From contig NZ_JAUXVZ010000054.1 in the NCBI RefSeq assembly GCF_030680185.1, positions 1 through 64,000 on the forward strand: 64,000 nucleotides of DNA, given 5' to 3'. The stretch comes from Phenylobacterium sp. GTDB lineage: Bacteria; Pseudomonadota; Alphaproteobacteria; Caulobacterales; Caulobacteraceae. The notes under the pieces are model-generated. The model made no database searches, had not been told where the DNA came from, and saw only the letters and a program-made list of their open reading frames with translations. The position numbers and the translations under genes are program-made. How positions within the stretch are numbered: the stretch's first letter is position 1; each line of letters opens with the position of its first letter. Of this stretch, positions 20,650 to 30,436 are shown piece by piece.

Positions 20650-21100
20650 GGCGCCCTGCGAGGTCTGGTTCTACCATCTGGAGCGCTCTGGCCTTGATCA
20701 GGTGCTGCCAGATCTTCTGGAGAAGACCCTGGCGCGGAAGTGGAAGGCGCTTGTCAGGTCGCGCCTGCCCGAACGCCTGGAACACCTGGACGGCTGGCTG
20801 TGGAGCTATCGGGACGACAGCTTCCTGCCGCATGGCGCCGCAGACGAGCCGCATGCGGCCGCCCAGCCGGTGCTGCTGACCACCGGCATGGACAATCCAA
20901 ACGGCGCCGATGTGGTATTTCTGCTCGACGGCGCCGATGCGGGCGGGCTCGACGGATTTGTCCGGTGCATCGTGCTGTTTGACGGCCGTGACGAGGCGGC
21001 TCTCGCCACAGCAAGGGCGCAATGGGGCGCCATCAAGAAGCAGGGGCTGCCGGTGAGCTATTGGCGGCAATTGACCCGAGGTTGGGAGAAACAGGCATGA
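20642..21100 (+). CDS. holC: DNA polymerase III chi subunit
   Basis: EVWFYHLERSGLDQVLPDLLEKTL, LEHLDGWLWSYRDDSFLPHG, PVLLTT, RCIVLFDGRDEAAL; downstream of pepA. Confidence 0.93.
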   Translation: MAEAPCEVWFYHLERSGLDQVLPDLLEKTLARKWKALVRSRLPERLEHLDGWLWSYRDDSFLPHGAADEPHAAAQPVLLTTGMDNPNGADVVFLLDGADAGGLDGFVRCIVLFDGRDEAALATARAQWGAIKKQGLPVSYWRQLTRGWEKQA

Positions 21101-21420
21101 CACGCAATCTCGTCCTGGCGATCGCCGCTGGATTTCTCCTGTCGGCCTGCGCAAGCGAACCCGCGCCGACGCAGCCGCCCCCCACCCAAACGCCGGCCCC
21201 GCGGCCCATGCCGCCCAGCCAGCCTGCGGATCAGTGCGGCGCAGCCCAGGCCCAGCGCCTCGTCGGTCGCCATCGCAGCGAGATCCCGGTGCCGGTGAAT
21301 CCCGGTCTGCAGCGCGTGGCCTGCACGACCTGTCCGGTCACCATGGATTTCCATCCGCGGCGCCTGAACTTCTTCTATGACGCCGAGACCGGGCTGATCA
21401 AAGAGGTGCGCTGCGGCTGA
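21097..21420 (+). CDS. Lipoprotein with I78 peptidase-inhibitor-like domain
   Basis: Lipobox-like LLSACAS; CGAAQAQRLVGRHRSEIP...TMDFHPRRLNFFYDAETGLIKEVRCG matches the I78 pattern; ATGA overlap with holC. Confidence 0.75.
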   Translation: MTRNLVLAIAAGFLLSACASEPAPTQPPPTQTPAPRPMPPSQPADQCGAAQAQRLVGRHRSEIPVPVNPGLQRVACTTCPVTMDFHPRRLNFFYDAETGLIKEVRCG

Positions 21421-21423
21421 GGC

Positions 21424-21522
21424 CTATCGCCGGTTCATCCAGCGTCGGATGATCGCCACGCCAGCCGGCGCCAGCAGCACCAGAAGCAGCAGCAGGTAGA
21501 TCAGGCGCGCCCAGTCCGGCAT
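21424..21522 (-). CDS. Small single-pass membrane protein (32 aa), not in the supplied ORF track
   Basis: Reverse-strand ATG..TAG encodes MPDWARLIYLLLLLVLLAPAGVAIIRRWMNRR; ATG lies 2 nt after the stop of the upstream kinase gene. Confidence 0.55.
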   Translation of the reverse strand: MPDWARLIYLLLLLVLLAPAGVAIIRRWMNRR

Positions 21523-21524
21523 GG

Positions 21525-23891
21525 CTAGGCCGCCCCGCCGGCGCTAAGCACAGCGTCCAGAGCGCCGAGCAGCCGCTCCAGCTCGATGGGTTTGGGCGTC
21601 AGGGCGTCCATGCCGGCGTCCAGATATTCCTTTTCGTGGTGCGACATGGCGTTGGCCGTCAGGGCGATGATGGGGGTCCGAGGCCGCCCCTCGGCCTCTT
21701 CTCGCGCACGGATGGCGCGGGCCGCGGTCGGCCCATCCATCCTCGGCATCTGCACATCCATGAGAATGACGTCCCATGTGCTGTCGGCCCAGGCTTCGAC
21801 GGCGCGCTCGCCGTCATCGACGATGTGAAGATCGATCATCATGGGCGACAGCAGGGTCTTCAAGACCAGCTGGTTCATCGTGTTGTCTTCGGCCGCCAAT
21901 ACGCGAATCAATCTGCCCTCCGGCGCGGCCAGACCCAACGGGCCAGAGTGCGCCGGCGCCGGCTCAGGCGCCTCGGCCGGAGGCAAGGGGAGCCGGACGG
22001 TGAAGCTCGAACCCTGGTCCAGAACGCTCTGCACGGTGATCGTGCCGCCCATGAGGCCGCACAGCTCGCGACAGATCGCCAACCCCAAGCCCGAGCCGCC
22101 GAACTTCCGCGTCGTGGAGGCGTCGGCCTGGACGAACTTCTCAAACAGCGAGCCGAGCCGGTCCGGCGCAATTCCGGGGCCCGTATCGGCGACATTGAGG
22201 ACGAGATGGGCGCCCTTTCGCGCCACGTTGACCTGCACCGAGCCGCGCGCGGTGAACTTCACGGCGTTCGACACGAGGTTGTAAAGCACCTGCCGGACCC
22301 GGGTCGGGTCGCCCCGCCAGTAGCCTCGGGCCGAGGGGTCGATATCGAGGCAGAAATACAGATCCTTCTCGGCGGCCAGGGTGGTGAAGGTCGCCTGGGT
22401 GCCCTCGGCGATCCGCACGATGTCCACCAGGCCGTCTTCCAGCTCCAGGCGGCCGGCCTCGATCCGTGACAGATCCAGCAGGTCGTTCAACAGCACCAGA
22501 AGCGTTTCCCCCGCCTGCCGGATCACCGCCAGGCGCTCGCGCTGCGCTTCGGGCAACTCATCGCGCGCCATGGCCTGGGCCATGCCCAGCACCCCGTTCA
22601 ACGGCGTGCGGATCTCGTGGCTCATGGTGGCGAGGAAGGCGCTCTTGGCGACATTGGCCGCGTCAGCCTGGTCGCGGGCGCGTTTGAGATTGGCGTTCAG
22701 CGTGCGAAGCCGCCGCTCCGAGCGCTTGAGGTCGGCGACCGACTGGGTGAACAGCACCGCCCGCACGGGGCCGGGGCCCCGGAACCTCGAGGCGCTCAGG
22801 CGAAACCACTCGCCATCCTTGGCTTCGTAGGCGCGAATGAAGGTCTCGCGCTCGCCGGCCAGCACGGCACGAACGCCGCGCTCCAGGGCGCGACCATGAG
22901 CGCCGGGAAGGCCCCTGAAGATGTCGAACATGCTCCGGTCCATCGGGTATTCATCCCGATCTCGGATGGCGGCGCCGGTCTCTCGGAAGGTGCGATTGGC
23001 TTCCACGAGGTGCCCATCGGCGTCGATCACGGCGACCATGGCGGCGATACCGTCGATGACCCCTCGAGCGAAGCCCTCAGACGCACGCAGATCGGCCAGG
23101 GCGTTGCGGGTGGCGGTAATGTCCTGGCTCGCCCCGCGGATGGCGACACAGACGCCGTCGACGATTTCCGCCAATCCCATGACGCGCAGCCAGCGGCGCT
23201 CGCCCGACGCGGTCCTGATCTCCGCCTCGAAGTCCATGCGCGTGCCGCTCTGGGCTGTTTCAATCATGGCCGCGAGCACGGTTTCGCGATGTTCCGGCAG
23301 ATAGACGTCCATGGCGCGCTGGAATTCATCCGTGGCGCTCGGATGTCCGGCCATCGCGCGAAGTTCGTCGCTGTAACGAACTTCACTCTTCAGGAAATCG
23401 ATCTCCCAGCCGCCAAGGCCGGCCAATCTGGCGGCCTCCTTCAGCGCCTCGGACGCCGCTTCTGAACGGCGCTGGCTTTCCCGGGCTTCGGTCATGTCGA
23501 CCAAGGTAAGGACAAAGCCGTCGAACCCGCCGCCTTCGGCCGGCACGGCGCGGAGATCGGCGTCGGCCCAGTAGGCTTCGCCCGACGCCCGTCGCCCAGC
23601 GATGTCGACCCTGCAATGGGACTGCGCGCCCAGGGTCAGCAGATCGATGGCCGCCGCCGCCTCGGAGGACGGGTTATCGAACAGGAGCTTGCCCACGCCG
23701 TGACCGAGCGCATCGATGGCCGACAAGCCCGTAATCGCCGTGAAGCCGTCATTGACCCACGAGACCCGGCCATCTGGATCGATCAGAGCTATGCCGTGCG
23801 GCATCGCCGCAAGCGCCCGCGACAACCTGCCCGTGAGGACCGCGGCCGCAGGCTGTGGATTGGCGGAGCTGTCTAAACCGTCCATACGCAT
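21525..23891 (-). CDS. Hybrid sensor histidine kinase/response regulator (PAS repeats, HisKA, HATPase_c, REC)
   Basis: PAS-like segments (GRVSWVNDGFTAITGLSAIDALG), FLATMSHEIRTPLNGVLGMAQAM (H-box), NLVSNAVKFT, DTGPGIAP, FGGSGLGLAI, VLAAEDNTMNQLVLKTLL...DVILMDVQMPRMDG. Confidence 0.93.
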   Translation of the reverse strand: MRMDGLDSSANPQPAAAVLTGRLSRALAAMPHGIALIDPDGRVSWVNDGFTAITGLSAIDALGHGVGKLLFDNPSSEAAAAIDLLTLGAQSHCRVDIAGRRASGEAYWADADLRAVPAEGGGFDGFVLTLVDMTEARESQRRSEAASEALKEAARLAGLGGWEIDFLKSEVRYSDELRAMAGHPSATDEFQRAMDVYLPEHRETVLAAMIETAQSGTRMDFEAEIRTASGERRWLRVMGLAEIVDGVCVAIRGASQDITATRNALADLRASEGFARGVIDGIAAMVAVIDADGHLVEANRTFRETGAAIRDRDEYPMDRSMFDIFRGLPGAHGRALERGVRAVLAGERETFIRAYEAKDGEWFRLSASRFRGPGPVRAVLFTQSVADLKRSERRLRTLNANLKRARDQADAANVAKSAFLATMSHEIRTPLNGVLGMAQAMARDELPEAQRERLAVIRQAGETLLVLLNDLLDLSRIEAGRLELEDGLVDIVRIAEGTQATFTTLAAEKDLYFCLDIDPSARGYWRGDPTRVRQVLYNLVSNAVKFTARGSVQVNVARKGAHLVLNVADTGPGIAPDRLGSLFEKFVQADASTTRKFGGSGLGLAICRELCGLMGGTITVQSVLDQGSSFTVRLPLPPAEAPEPAPAHSGPLGLAAPEGRLIRVLAAEDNTMNQLVLKTLLSPMMIDLHIVDDGERAVEAWADSTWDVILMDVQMPRMDGPTAARAIRAREEAEGRPRTPIIALTANAMSHHEKEYLDAGMDALTPKPIELERLLGALDAVLSAGGAA

Positions 23892-23931
23892 CTTGGGCCT
23901 GAACCTAGGCCTGAGGGGGTGAACAAAGCTG

Positions 23932-23962
23932 AAAACGCCTCAGCTGATTCTCTCGCTGAGGC
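23932..23962 (-). terminator. Intrinsic terminator after the ABC-F gene
   Basis: Reverse strand GCCTCAGC-N10-GCTGAGGC followed by GTTTTC; 14 nt beyond the ABC-F stop codon. Confidence 0.7.
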
Positions 23963-23975
23963 CGCAGCCGGCACC

Positions 23976-25859
23976 CTAGCCCACGCCGGCCTTCAACGCT
24001 TCATAGGCCTCGACCGCGGCCATCCATTCGGCCTCGGCCGCTTCCAGTTTCGCCTGAGCGACATCCCGCTGCTTCCCGAGCGCGACAGCCCTGTCGGGAT
24101 TCTGCGCGAAGACGTCGGGGGCGCTCAACTGCCTGTCGAGCTCGGCGACGGCCTCGGTGGCCCGGGCCAAGGCGGCCTCGGCGGCCTCGGCGCGGCGGCG
24201 GGCGTTGCCGGTGGGCGCCTTGCGGGCTGGCGGCGGGGGAGGCGGGGCGGGAGCCGGGGCCTCCTCACGCACCTGGGTCGGCGCCCGGACCCGGGCCTTG
24301 GCGCGCTCGATCACATAGCGGGAATAGTCTTCCAGATCGCCTTCGAACGGCGTGATCGTCCCATCGGCGGCGAGCCAGAGGCGATCGGCGACCATCTCCA
24401 TCAGCGAACGGTCGTGGGTGATCAGGATGACCGCGCCGGCGAAGTCGTTCAGCGCCTCCAGCAGGGCGCGGCGGGAGTCGATATCCAGGTGGTTGGTGGG
24501 CTCATCGAGGATCAACAGGTGGGGCGCCTCGGCCGCCACCATGTTCAGCAACAGCCGCGCGCGCTCGCCGCCGGACAGGTCGGCGACCGTGGTCTCGACC
24601 TTGTCGCGGTTGAAGCCGTACTGGGCGAGCCTGGAGCGCCGCGAAGCCTCCGACGCCTCGGGCATGGCCCGGCGAATGATGTCGAGCGGCGTATCCGTCG
24701 GGTCCATGGCCTCGATCTGGTGCTGGTGGAACCAGCCCACCCGCATGCGGCGGTCTCGGTGCAGGTGGCCGTGCTCGATGGCCAGGGCCTCGGCCACCAT
24801 CTTGGCGAAGGTGGACTTGCCCGCGCCGTTGACGCCGAGCAGACCGATGCGGTCGTCGACGTCCAGCCGCAGGTTCAGGTCCCGCAGAATGGGCGGACCG
24901 CCATAGCCGACGCTGACTCCTTCCAGTCGCACGAGGGGCGGGGCCAGAGGCCGCTCAGGCGAGGGCAGGGTGAAGGGGGCCACGCTCTCGCTGTCGATCG
25001 AATCGATCACCGGCAGCTTGGCCAGGGCCTTCAGGCGCGACTGGGCCTGCGTCGCCTTGCTGGCCTTGGCCCGGAAGCGATCGACGAAGGACTGCATGTG
25101 CGCGCGCTTGGCCTCGATCTTCGAGCGCATCGCCTCCTGCAGCCGCGCCTTCTCGGCCCGCTGGGTTTCAAAGGCGTCGTAGCCGCCGGCATAGAGGGTC
25201 AGCTTGCCGTCGGCGAGATGCAGGGTGTGGTCGATGGAGTTGTTCAGCAGCTCGCGGTCATGGCTGATGATCAGCGCATTGTAGGGATAGACGCGCAGGC
25301 GCGCCTCGAGCCAAAGCGCGCCTTCGAGGTCGAGATAGTTGGTCGGCTCGTCCAGCAGCAGCATGTCCGGCTCTGAGAACAAGGCCGCGGCCAGGGCCAC
25401 CCGCATCCGCCAGCCGCCGGAGAATTCCGACATCGGCCGTTCCAGATCCTCGGTGGAGAAGCCCAGGCCGGCGAGGATTTCTGCGGCCCGCGAGGGCGCA
25501 CGGTCAGCATCGATCTCGATCAGGCGGGCATAGATTTCGCCCATCTGTTCAGGCTCGGCGGTCTCCAGATCGGCCAGCAGACCATGGCGGACCTCGTCGG
25601 CGGCCAGCACGGTGTCGATCAGCGACACTGGCGTCGCCGGATGCTCCTGGTCGACCGAGCCCAGGCGTGCGCCCTTGGGCAGGCTGATCTCGCCGGACCC
25701 CAGGACCAGTTCGCCCTTGATCAGCTTGAACAGGGTGGACTTGCCCACGCCGTTGCGGCCCACCAGGCCGACCTTGGCGTTGCGGGGCAGGCTGACCGTG
25801 GCGCCATCGAAGAAGCGGCGGCCCCAGGCGTCGAAGACCAGTTCGTGAATTTGCAGCAT
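23976..25859 (-). CDS. ABC-F family ATP-binding protein (Uup/YheS-like)
   Basis: Two Walker A sites (GLVGRNGVGKST, GLLGVNGAGKST), two signature motifs (LSEFSGGWRMR-like and DLSGGERARL), LLLDEPTNYLDLE and LILDEPTNHLDID; no TM segments. Start set at MLQIHELVF. Confidence 0.93.
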   Translation of the reverse strand: MLQIHELVFDAWGRRFFDGATVSLPRNAKVGLVGRNGVGKSTLFKLIKGELVLGSGEISLPKGARLGSVDQEHPATPVSLIDTVLAADEVRHGLLADLETAEPEQMGEIYARLIEIDADRAPSRAAEILAGLGFSTEDLERPMSEFSGGWRMRVALAAALFSEPDMLLLDEPTNYLDLEGALWLEARLRVYPYNALIISHDRELLNNSIDHTLHLADGKLTLYAGGYDAFETQRAEKARLQEAMRSKIEAKRAHMQSFVDRFRAKASKATQAQSRLKALAKLPVIDSIDSESVAPFTLPSPERPLAPPLVRLEGVSVGYGGPPILRDLNLRLDVDDRIGLLGVNGAGKSTFAKMVAEALAIEHGHLHRDRRMRVGWFHQHQIEAMDPTDTPLDIIRRAMPEASEASRRSRLAQYGFNRDKVETTVADLSGGERARLLLNMVAAEAPHLLILDEPTNHLDIDSRRALLEALNDFAGAVILITHDRSLMEMVADRLWLAADGTITPFEGDLEDYSRYVIERAKARVRAPTQVREEAPAPAPPPPPPARKAPTGNARRRAEAAEAALARATEAVAELDRQLSAPDVFAQNPDRAVALGKQRDVAQAKLEAAEAEWMAAVEAYEALKAGVG

Positions 25860-26128
25860 GAGCGTCAGGGCACAACAGTAAGAGGCAGGCGAGATTGCGT
25901 GCGGCCGCACGCCTGCAGGCGGGCTCGCCGTCATGGGGGAGGGGGCCGGAAGTTTCGAGATCTTGCGCCGCCGCCGTCCCGACCGTGGCCGCGCTCATAG
26001 CAGACCTGGCCTCGCCCGTCAGGGGGTATCGCCCCGCTGCGACTTGGCGCGGGCAAGGCGGGAAGCTATACACGCGCGCCTCTGGGCGAACTCCCGCCCC
26101 AAGACCCCATTCCTGAAGAAAAAATCCC

Positions 26129-26548
26129 ATGACCGAACGCACCTTCTCGATCCTCAAGCCGGACGCGACCGAGCGGAACCTCACCGGCAAGATCAATGCG
26201 GTCATCGAAGACGCCGGCCTGCGCATCGTCGCCCAACGCCGCATTCGCATGACCGAAGCCCAGGCCAAGACCTTCTACGAAGTCCACAAGGACCGCCCGT
26301 TCTACGGCGAGCTGGTCGGCCAGATGACCTCCGCCCCCGTGGTGGTCCAGGTTCTGGAAGGCGAAAACGCCGTGGCCAAGTATCGTGAGATCATGGGCGC
26401 GACGAACCCGGAACAGGCCGCCGAAGGCACCATCCGCAAGCTCTTCGCCAAGAACGTCGGCGAAAACTCGGTCCACGGCTCCGACAGCCAGGACAACGCC
26501 AAGTTGGAAATCGCCCAGTTCTTCACCGAAGACCAGATCGTCGGCTGA
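26129..26548 (+). CDS. ndk: Nucleoside diphosphate kinase
   Basis: [71 protein letters not shown] active site. Confidence 0.98.
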   Translation: MTERTFSILKPDATERNLTGKINAVIEDAGLRIVAQRRIRMTEAQAKTFYEVHKDRPFYGELVGQMTSAPVVVQVLEGENAVAKYREIMGATNPEQAAEGTIRKLFAKNVGENSVHGSDSQDNAKLEIAQFFTEDQIVG

Positions 26549-26572
26549 TCGGCGTCATCGCCGGAACGACAG

Positions 26573-26605
26573 AGGGCCGCAGCGTTGACCGCTGCGGCCC
26601 TTTTT
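26573..26605 (+). terminator. Intrinsic terminator after ndk (also between convergent ndk and purM)
   Basis: Perfect 12-bp stem AGGGCCGCAGCG / CGCTGCGGCCCT, 5-nt loop, then T-run. Confidence 0.9.
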
Positions 26606-26627
26606 CATGGCCGAACCGCCAGAGGGC

Positions 26628-27653
26628 TCAGGCGGCGATCAGCTCGCCGCAGATGAAGGCGTCGTCGCCTGCGCCCAGCAGGGCCTCGAGCACGGCTGGC
26701 GCTTCCTCTGCCCCGACGATCAACATCATGCCGATCCCGCAGTTGAAGGTCCGGCGCATCTCAGTCTCGGCCACGCCGCCGACCTCCTGCAGCCAGTCGA
26801 ACACCGGCGGCTGGCTCCAGGCGCTCCAATCGAAGCGTGGCGCCAGACCATCTGCGATCGCCCGGGGGGGATTTTCGGTCAGGCCGCCGCCGGTGATGTG
26901 GGCCAGGCCTTTGATCTGACCGGCCTTGATCAGGGGCGTCAGGCTGCGGGCATAGATGCGCGTCGGCGTCATCAGCGCCTGGGCGAGGCTTTGGCCCTCG
27001 GCGAACGGGGCGGCCGCGTCCCAGGCCAGGCCCGAACGCTCGACGATCTTGCGGATCAGCGAATAGCCGTTGGAGTGCGGCCCCGACGAGGCCAGGCCGA
27101 TCAGCAGGTCGCCGGCCGCCTGGTCGTCCATCCGCGGCAGCACGCGATTGCGATCCACCGCGCCCACGGAAAAGCCCGCCAGGTCGTAATCGTCGCCGGC
27201 GTACATGCCCGGCATCTCGGCGGTCTCGCCGCCCACCAGGGCCGCGCCGGCCAGCTTACAGCCCTCGGCGATGCCGGCCACGACCCGGGTCGCGACCGCC
27301 ACGTCCAGCTTGCTGGTGGCCAGATAGTCCAGGAACATCAGCGGCTCTGCGCCCTGGGCCAGCAGGTCGTTGACGCACATGGCCACCAGGTCGATGCCGA
27401 CCGTGTCGTGCAGGCCTGTCTCAATGGCGATCTTCAGCTTGGTGCCGACTCCGTCCGTGGTCGTGACCAGCAGAGGGTCGTCATAGCCAGCGGCCTTGAG
27501 ATCGAACAGGGCGCCAAATCCCCCTAGGGAAGCCTCGGCGCCTGGGCGGCGCGTGGCCTTGGCCAGGGGCTTGATGGCGTCCACAAGGGCGGCGCCGGCG
27601 TCGATATCGACACCCGCCTGGGCGTAGGTCAGGCCGTTTGGCCGATCGGTCAT
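26628..27653 (-). CDS. purM: Phosphoribosylformylglycinamidine cyclo-ligase
   Basis: [75 protein letters not shown]. Confidence 0.97.
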   Translation of the reverse strand: MTDRPNGLTYAQAGVDIDAGAALVDAIKPLAKATRRPGAEASLGGFGALFDLKAAGYDDPLLVTTTDGVGTKLKIAIETGLHDTVGIDLVAMCVNDLLAQGAEPLMFLDYLATSKLDVAVATRVVAGIAEGCKLAGAALVGGETAEMPGMYAGDDYDLAGFSVGAVDRNRVLPRMDDQAAGDLLIGLASSGPHSNGYSLIRKIVERSGLAWDAAAPFAEGQSLAQALMTPTRIYARSLTPLIKAGQIKGLAHITGGGLTENPPRAIADGLAPRFDWSAWSQPPVFDWLQEVGGVAETEMRRTFNCGIGMMLIVGAEEAPAVLEALLGAGDDAFICGELIAA

Positions 27654-27750
27654 TTCGTATGCCCTGGCCCCTTCGGGGGCGGAAAGAAATTGATGCGCCC
27701 ATGCATCGGGCGCTTGCAGACTCGGTCGCGCGCGAGGCTATAGCTACCGG

Positions 27751-28923
27751 ATGACGCCGATTACAACCACCGCCGAACTCGCGGCGTTCTGCGACAGACT
27801 GAAGGGGCAGCCCTTCGTCGCCGTGGACACCGAGTTCATGCGCGAGACCACATACTGGCCCAAGCTCTGCCTGATCCAGGCGGCGACCCCCAGCGACGAA
27901 GCGGTCATCGACCCCATGGCCGAGGGTATGGACCTTGAGCCATTCCTGGAAATCATGCGGGACGAGACCATCCTGAAGGTCTTCCACGCCGCCCGACAGG
28001 ACGTTGAAATCTTCAACAACCTGAAGGCCATGCCGAAGCCGCTGTTCGACACCCAGGTGGCCGGGATGGCCGCCGGGTTCGGCGAGCAGATCGCCTATGA
28101 CGCCCTGGTCCGACAGATGCTGAAGATCGAGCTCGACAAGTCGAGCCGCTTCACCGACTGGGCCCGGCGGCCGCTGGCGGAATCTCAGCTGACCTATGCG
28201 CTGGCCGACGTCACACACCTGGCCAAGCTCTATCCCATGCTGCGCGCGCGGCTGGAGAAGGAGAACCGCCTGGTCTGGGTGACCGACGAGATGCAGGCCC
28301 TGACCGATCCGGCCAATTACGATGTCGAGCCGGAGAACGCCTGGAAGCGGCTGAAGCCGCGCCGGCACACCTCGAAATATCTGTCGGTCTACAAGGCCGT
28401 GGCCGCCTGGCGCGAACGGACCGCCCAAAGCCGCGACCAGCCCCGCGGGCGCATCCTGAAGGACGACGCCATCGACGAAGTGGCGACGCAGGCCCCGACG
28501 GACGCCGCCGGCCTCGATCGGCTTCGCTCGGTGCCCAAGGGCTTCTCCGGCTCGAAGTTTGGCCCCGACCTCCTCGAGGCCATCCGCGAGGGACTGAAGA
28601 ATCCCGAGGCCAACGCCCCGCAGGTGGAGCGCGCCCGCAGCACCAACTCGCCGGCCGCAGGCGCCGTGGTCGAGCTGCTCAAGGTGCTGCTCAAGGCCCG
28701 CGCCGAGGACGCCGGCGTCGCCTCGAAGCTCATCGCGACGGTCTCCGACCTGGAACAGATCGCCAATGACGACGACGCCGAGACGCCCGCCCTGCAGGGT
28801 TGGCGCCGGGAAGCTTTTGGCGAGGACGCCCTGCGGGTGAAGCGCGGCGAACTGGCCCTGGTGCTCGACGGCGCACGGGTGCGCGTCGTTGAGGTCCGCC
28901 GCGCGCCGCGCCAGTCCTCCTAA
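27751..28923 (+). CDS. rnd: Ribonuclease D
   Basis: FVAVDTEFMRETTYWPKLCLIQAA (DEDD exonuclease), KVFHAARQDVEIF, RFTDWARRPLAESQLTYALADVTHL, HRDC-like region. Confidence 0.95.
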   Translation: MTPITTTAELAAFCDRLKGQPFVAVDTEFMRETTYWPKLCLIQAATPSDEAVIDPMAEGMDLEPFLEIMRDETILKVFHAARQDVEIFNNLKAMPKPLFDTQVAGMAAGFGEQIAYDALVRQMLKIELDKSSRFTDWARRPLAESQLTYALADVTHLAKLYPMLRARLEKENRLVWVTDEMQALTDPANYDVEPENAWKRLKPRRHTSKYLSVYKAVAAWRERTAQSRDQPRGRILKDDAIDEVATQAPTDAAGLDRLRSVPKGFSGSKFGPDLLEAIREGLKNPEANAPQVERARSTNSPAAGAVVELLKVLLKARAEDAGVASKLIATVSDLEQIANDDDAETPALQGWRREAFGEDALRVKRGELALVLDGARVRVVEVRRAPRQSS

Positions 28924-28933
28924 GGCTTGTCGG

Positions 28934-30436
28934 CTAAAGCGCCTTAAGTTCGAGCTTGAGTTTCAGGGCGGCGGCCAGTGTCGCCGCCCTTTTCTTTGTC
29001 TGCTCCCCAAGCAAGAGGTCAGACCAGCCGGGAGTCGCCGTCAGGCGAAGGACCGGGCCATCCACCTCCAGCCGGGCTTCCGACAGGAGCTGGCCGTTGC
29101 GGCCCGAGAGGTCGGCGCCGAGGCGCAGGGCGGCGCCCAGGGCCCTGGCCCGGGCCCGGCGCTCGGCGCTGAGCACGCGCATGATGGTGGCGGACTCCGG
29201 GATGTTGCTGGAGGCGGAATGGCGGGCGAAGGTCGCCAGCGCCAGGAAGCACCGCTCGGCGTGGCTCATGCCCGCGATGGGCGCCCTCAGGACCTGGGCG
29301 AAGGCCAGTTCGGCGCGATGGTCGGGGTGCAGGCGGCCGCCGAGGTCGGCCAGCCGGCAGGCCGCGGCGATCAGCAGTGGATCTCGATCCTCGAACACCG
29401 GCGGCAGGACGCGCAGGGCCGGCGTGACCCAGGCATGCAGGGCGCTGGTAAGATCGCCCGCCGACAGGCCCCGCATGGCGCTCATGGCCACGCAGCCCTC
29501 CAGCAGGGGATCGCGCCGACGGACCGCCTCGTCCATGCCGTGCCACAGCAGGCCCTCCCGCAGGCCGAAGGCCGAGATCACGATCCGCTCCAGGCCCAGG
29601 CGCTCGATCAGGGTCTCCAGCACGAGCGCCGCATAGGGGAGGGTCTCGTAGCGCTTCTTCGACAGCCCCTCGATCCGCTCCAGCGAATTTCGTGATTGCC
29701 GGACCACGAAGCGGCTCAGGTCCAGGGCCTCGGAGCGGGACATCTCGTACTGATGGGCCACCCGCAGGGGGTAGTCCGTCATGATCATGTGCAACAGGCC
29801 GAGATTGCGCCAGGCGCCGCCCACGGCGTGAAATTCCGCGCAGTTGAGTCCGTCGGCCAGGGGATCGAGGCTGGCGTCGATCAGCCGTCTGGCGTCATCC
29901 ACGGCCAGCGGCCGCGGCGCCCCAAGAGCGAATGGCCCGAGCGGCAGGGTGACTCCCGGCTCCGGCCCATCATGGCCAAGACGCACCAGCTCCAGGCTCG
30001 AGCCGCCGAGGTCGCCGGCCAGGCCGCGAGCGCCCGGATGGCCCGCCAGGACGCCGGCGGCGGCGAAGTAGGCCTCTTCTTCCCCCGAAAGCACCCGCAA
30101 CGGCAGGCCGAGCTCGCCGCGCAACCGCTCGGCGAAGGCCGGCCCATCCTCGGCCTCGCGGACGGCGGCCGTGGCGACGGACACGATCTCATGCGGCTCC
30201 CAGCCCTGGAGGATGGCGCGGAACCGGCGCAGGGCGCCCAGCGCGATCTCGACGCCGTCCGGGGCCAGCCGACCGGTCTCGGCCAACTCCCGGCCAAGCC
30301 CCGCCAGGGCCTTTTCGTTATAGACGGTCCAGATGGCGCGCCCTTCGAGCCGGTAGATCACCAGTCGGACAGAGTTGGAGCCAACGTCGATGACGGCCGC
30401 CTGGCGGCTTTCAGGCCTAGCTTCGTGCGGCGACAT
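28934..30436 (-). CDS. ppx: Ppx/GppA family exopolyphosphatase
   Basis: [47 protein letters not shown]; follows ppk. Confidence 0.93.
   Translation of the reverse strand: MSPHEARPESRQAAVIDVGSNSVRLVIYRLEGRAIWTVYNEKALAGLGRELAETGRLAPDGVEIALGALRRFRAILQGWEPHEIVSVATAAVREAEDGPAFAERLRGELGLPLRVLSGEEEAYFAAAGVLAGHPGARGLAGDLGGSSLELVRLGHDGPEPGVTLPLGPFALGAPRPLAVDDARRLIDASLDPLADGLNCAEFHAVGGAWRNLGLLHMIMTDYPLRVAHQYEMSRSEALDLSRFVVRQSRNSLERIEGLSKKRYETLPYAALVLETLIERLGLERIVISAFGLREGLLWHGMDEAVRRRDPLLEGCVAMSAMRGLSAGDLTSALHAWVTPALRVLPPVFEDRDPLLIAAACRLADLGGRLHPDHRAELAFAQVLRAPIAGMSHAERCFLALATFARHSASSNIPESATIMRVLSAERRARARALGAALRLGADLSGRNGQLLSEARLEVDGPVLRLTATPGWSDLLLGEQTKKRAATLAAALKLKLELKAL

Noticed and set aside
23919-25376. 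485-aa plus-strand ORF antisense to the ABC-F gene
   Set aside because: Composition is a GC-frame artefact; the minus strand holds clear Walker and signature motifs.
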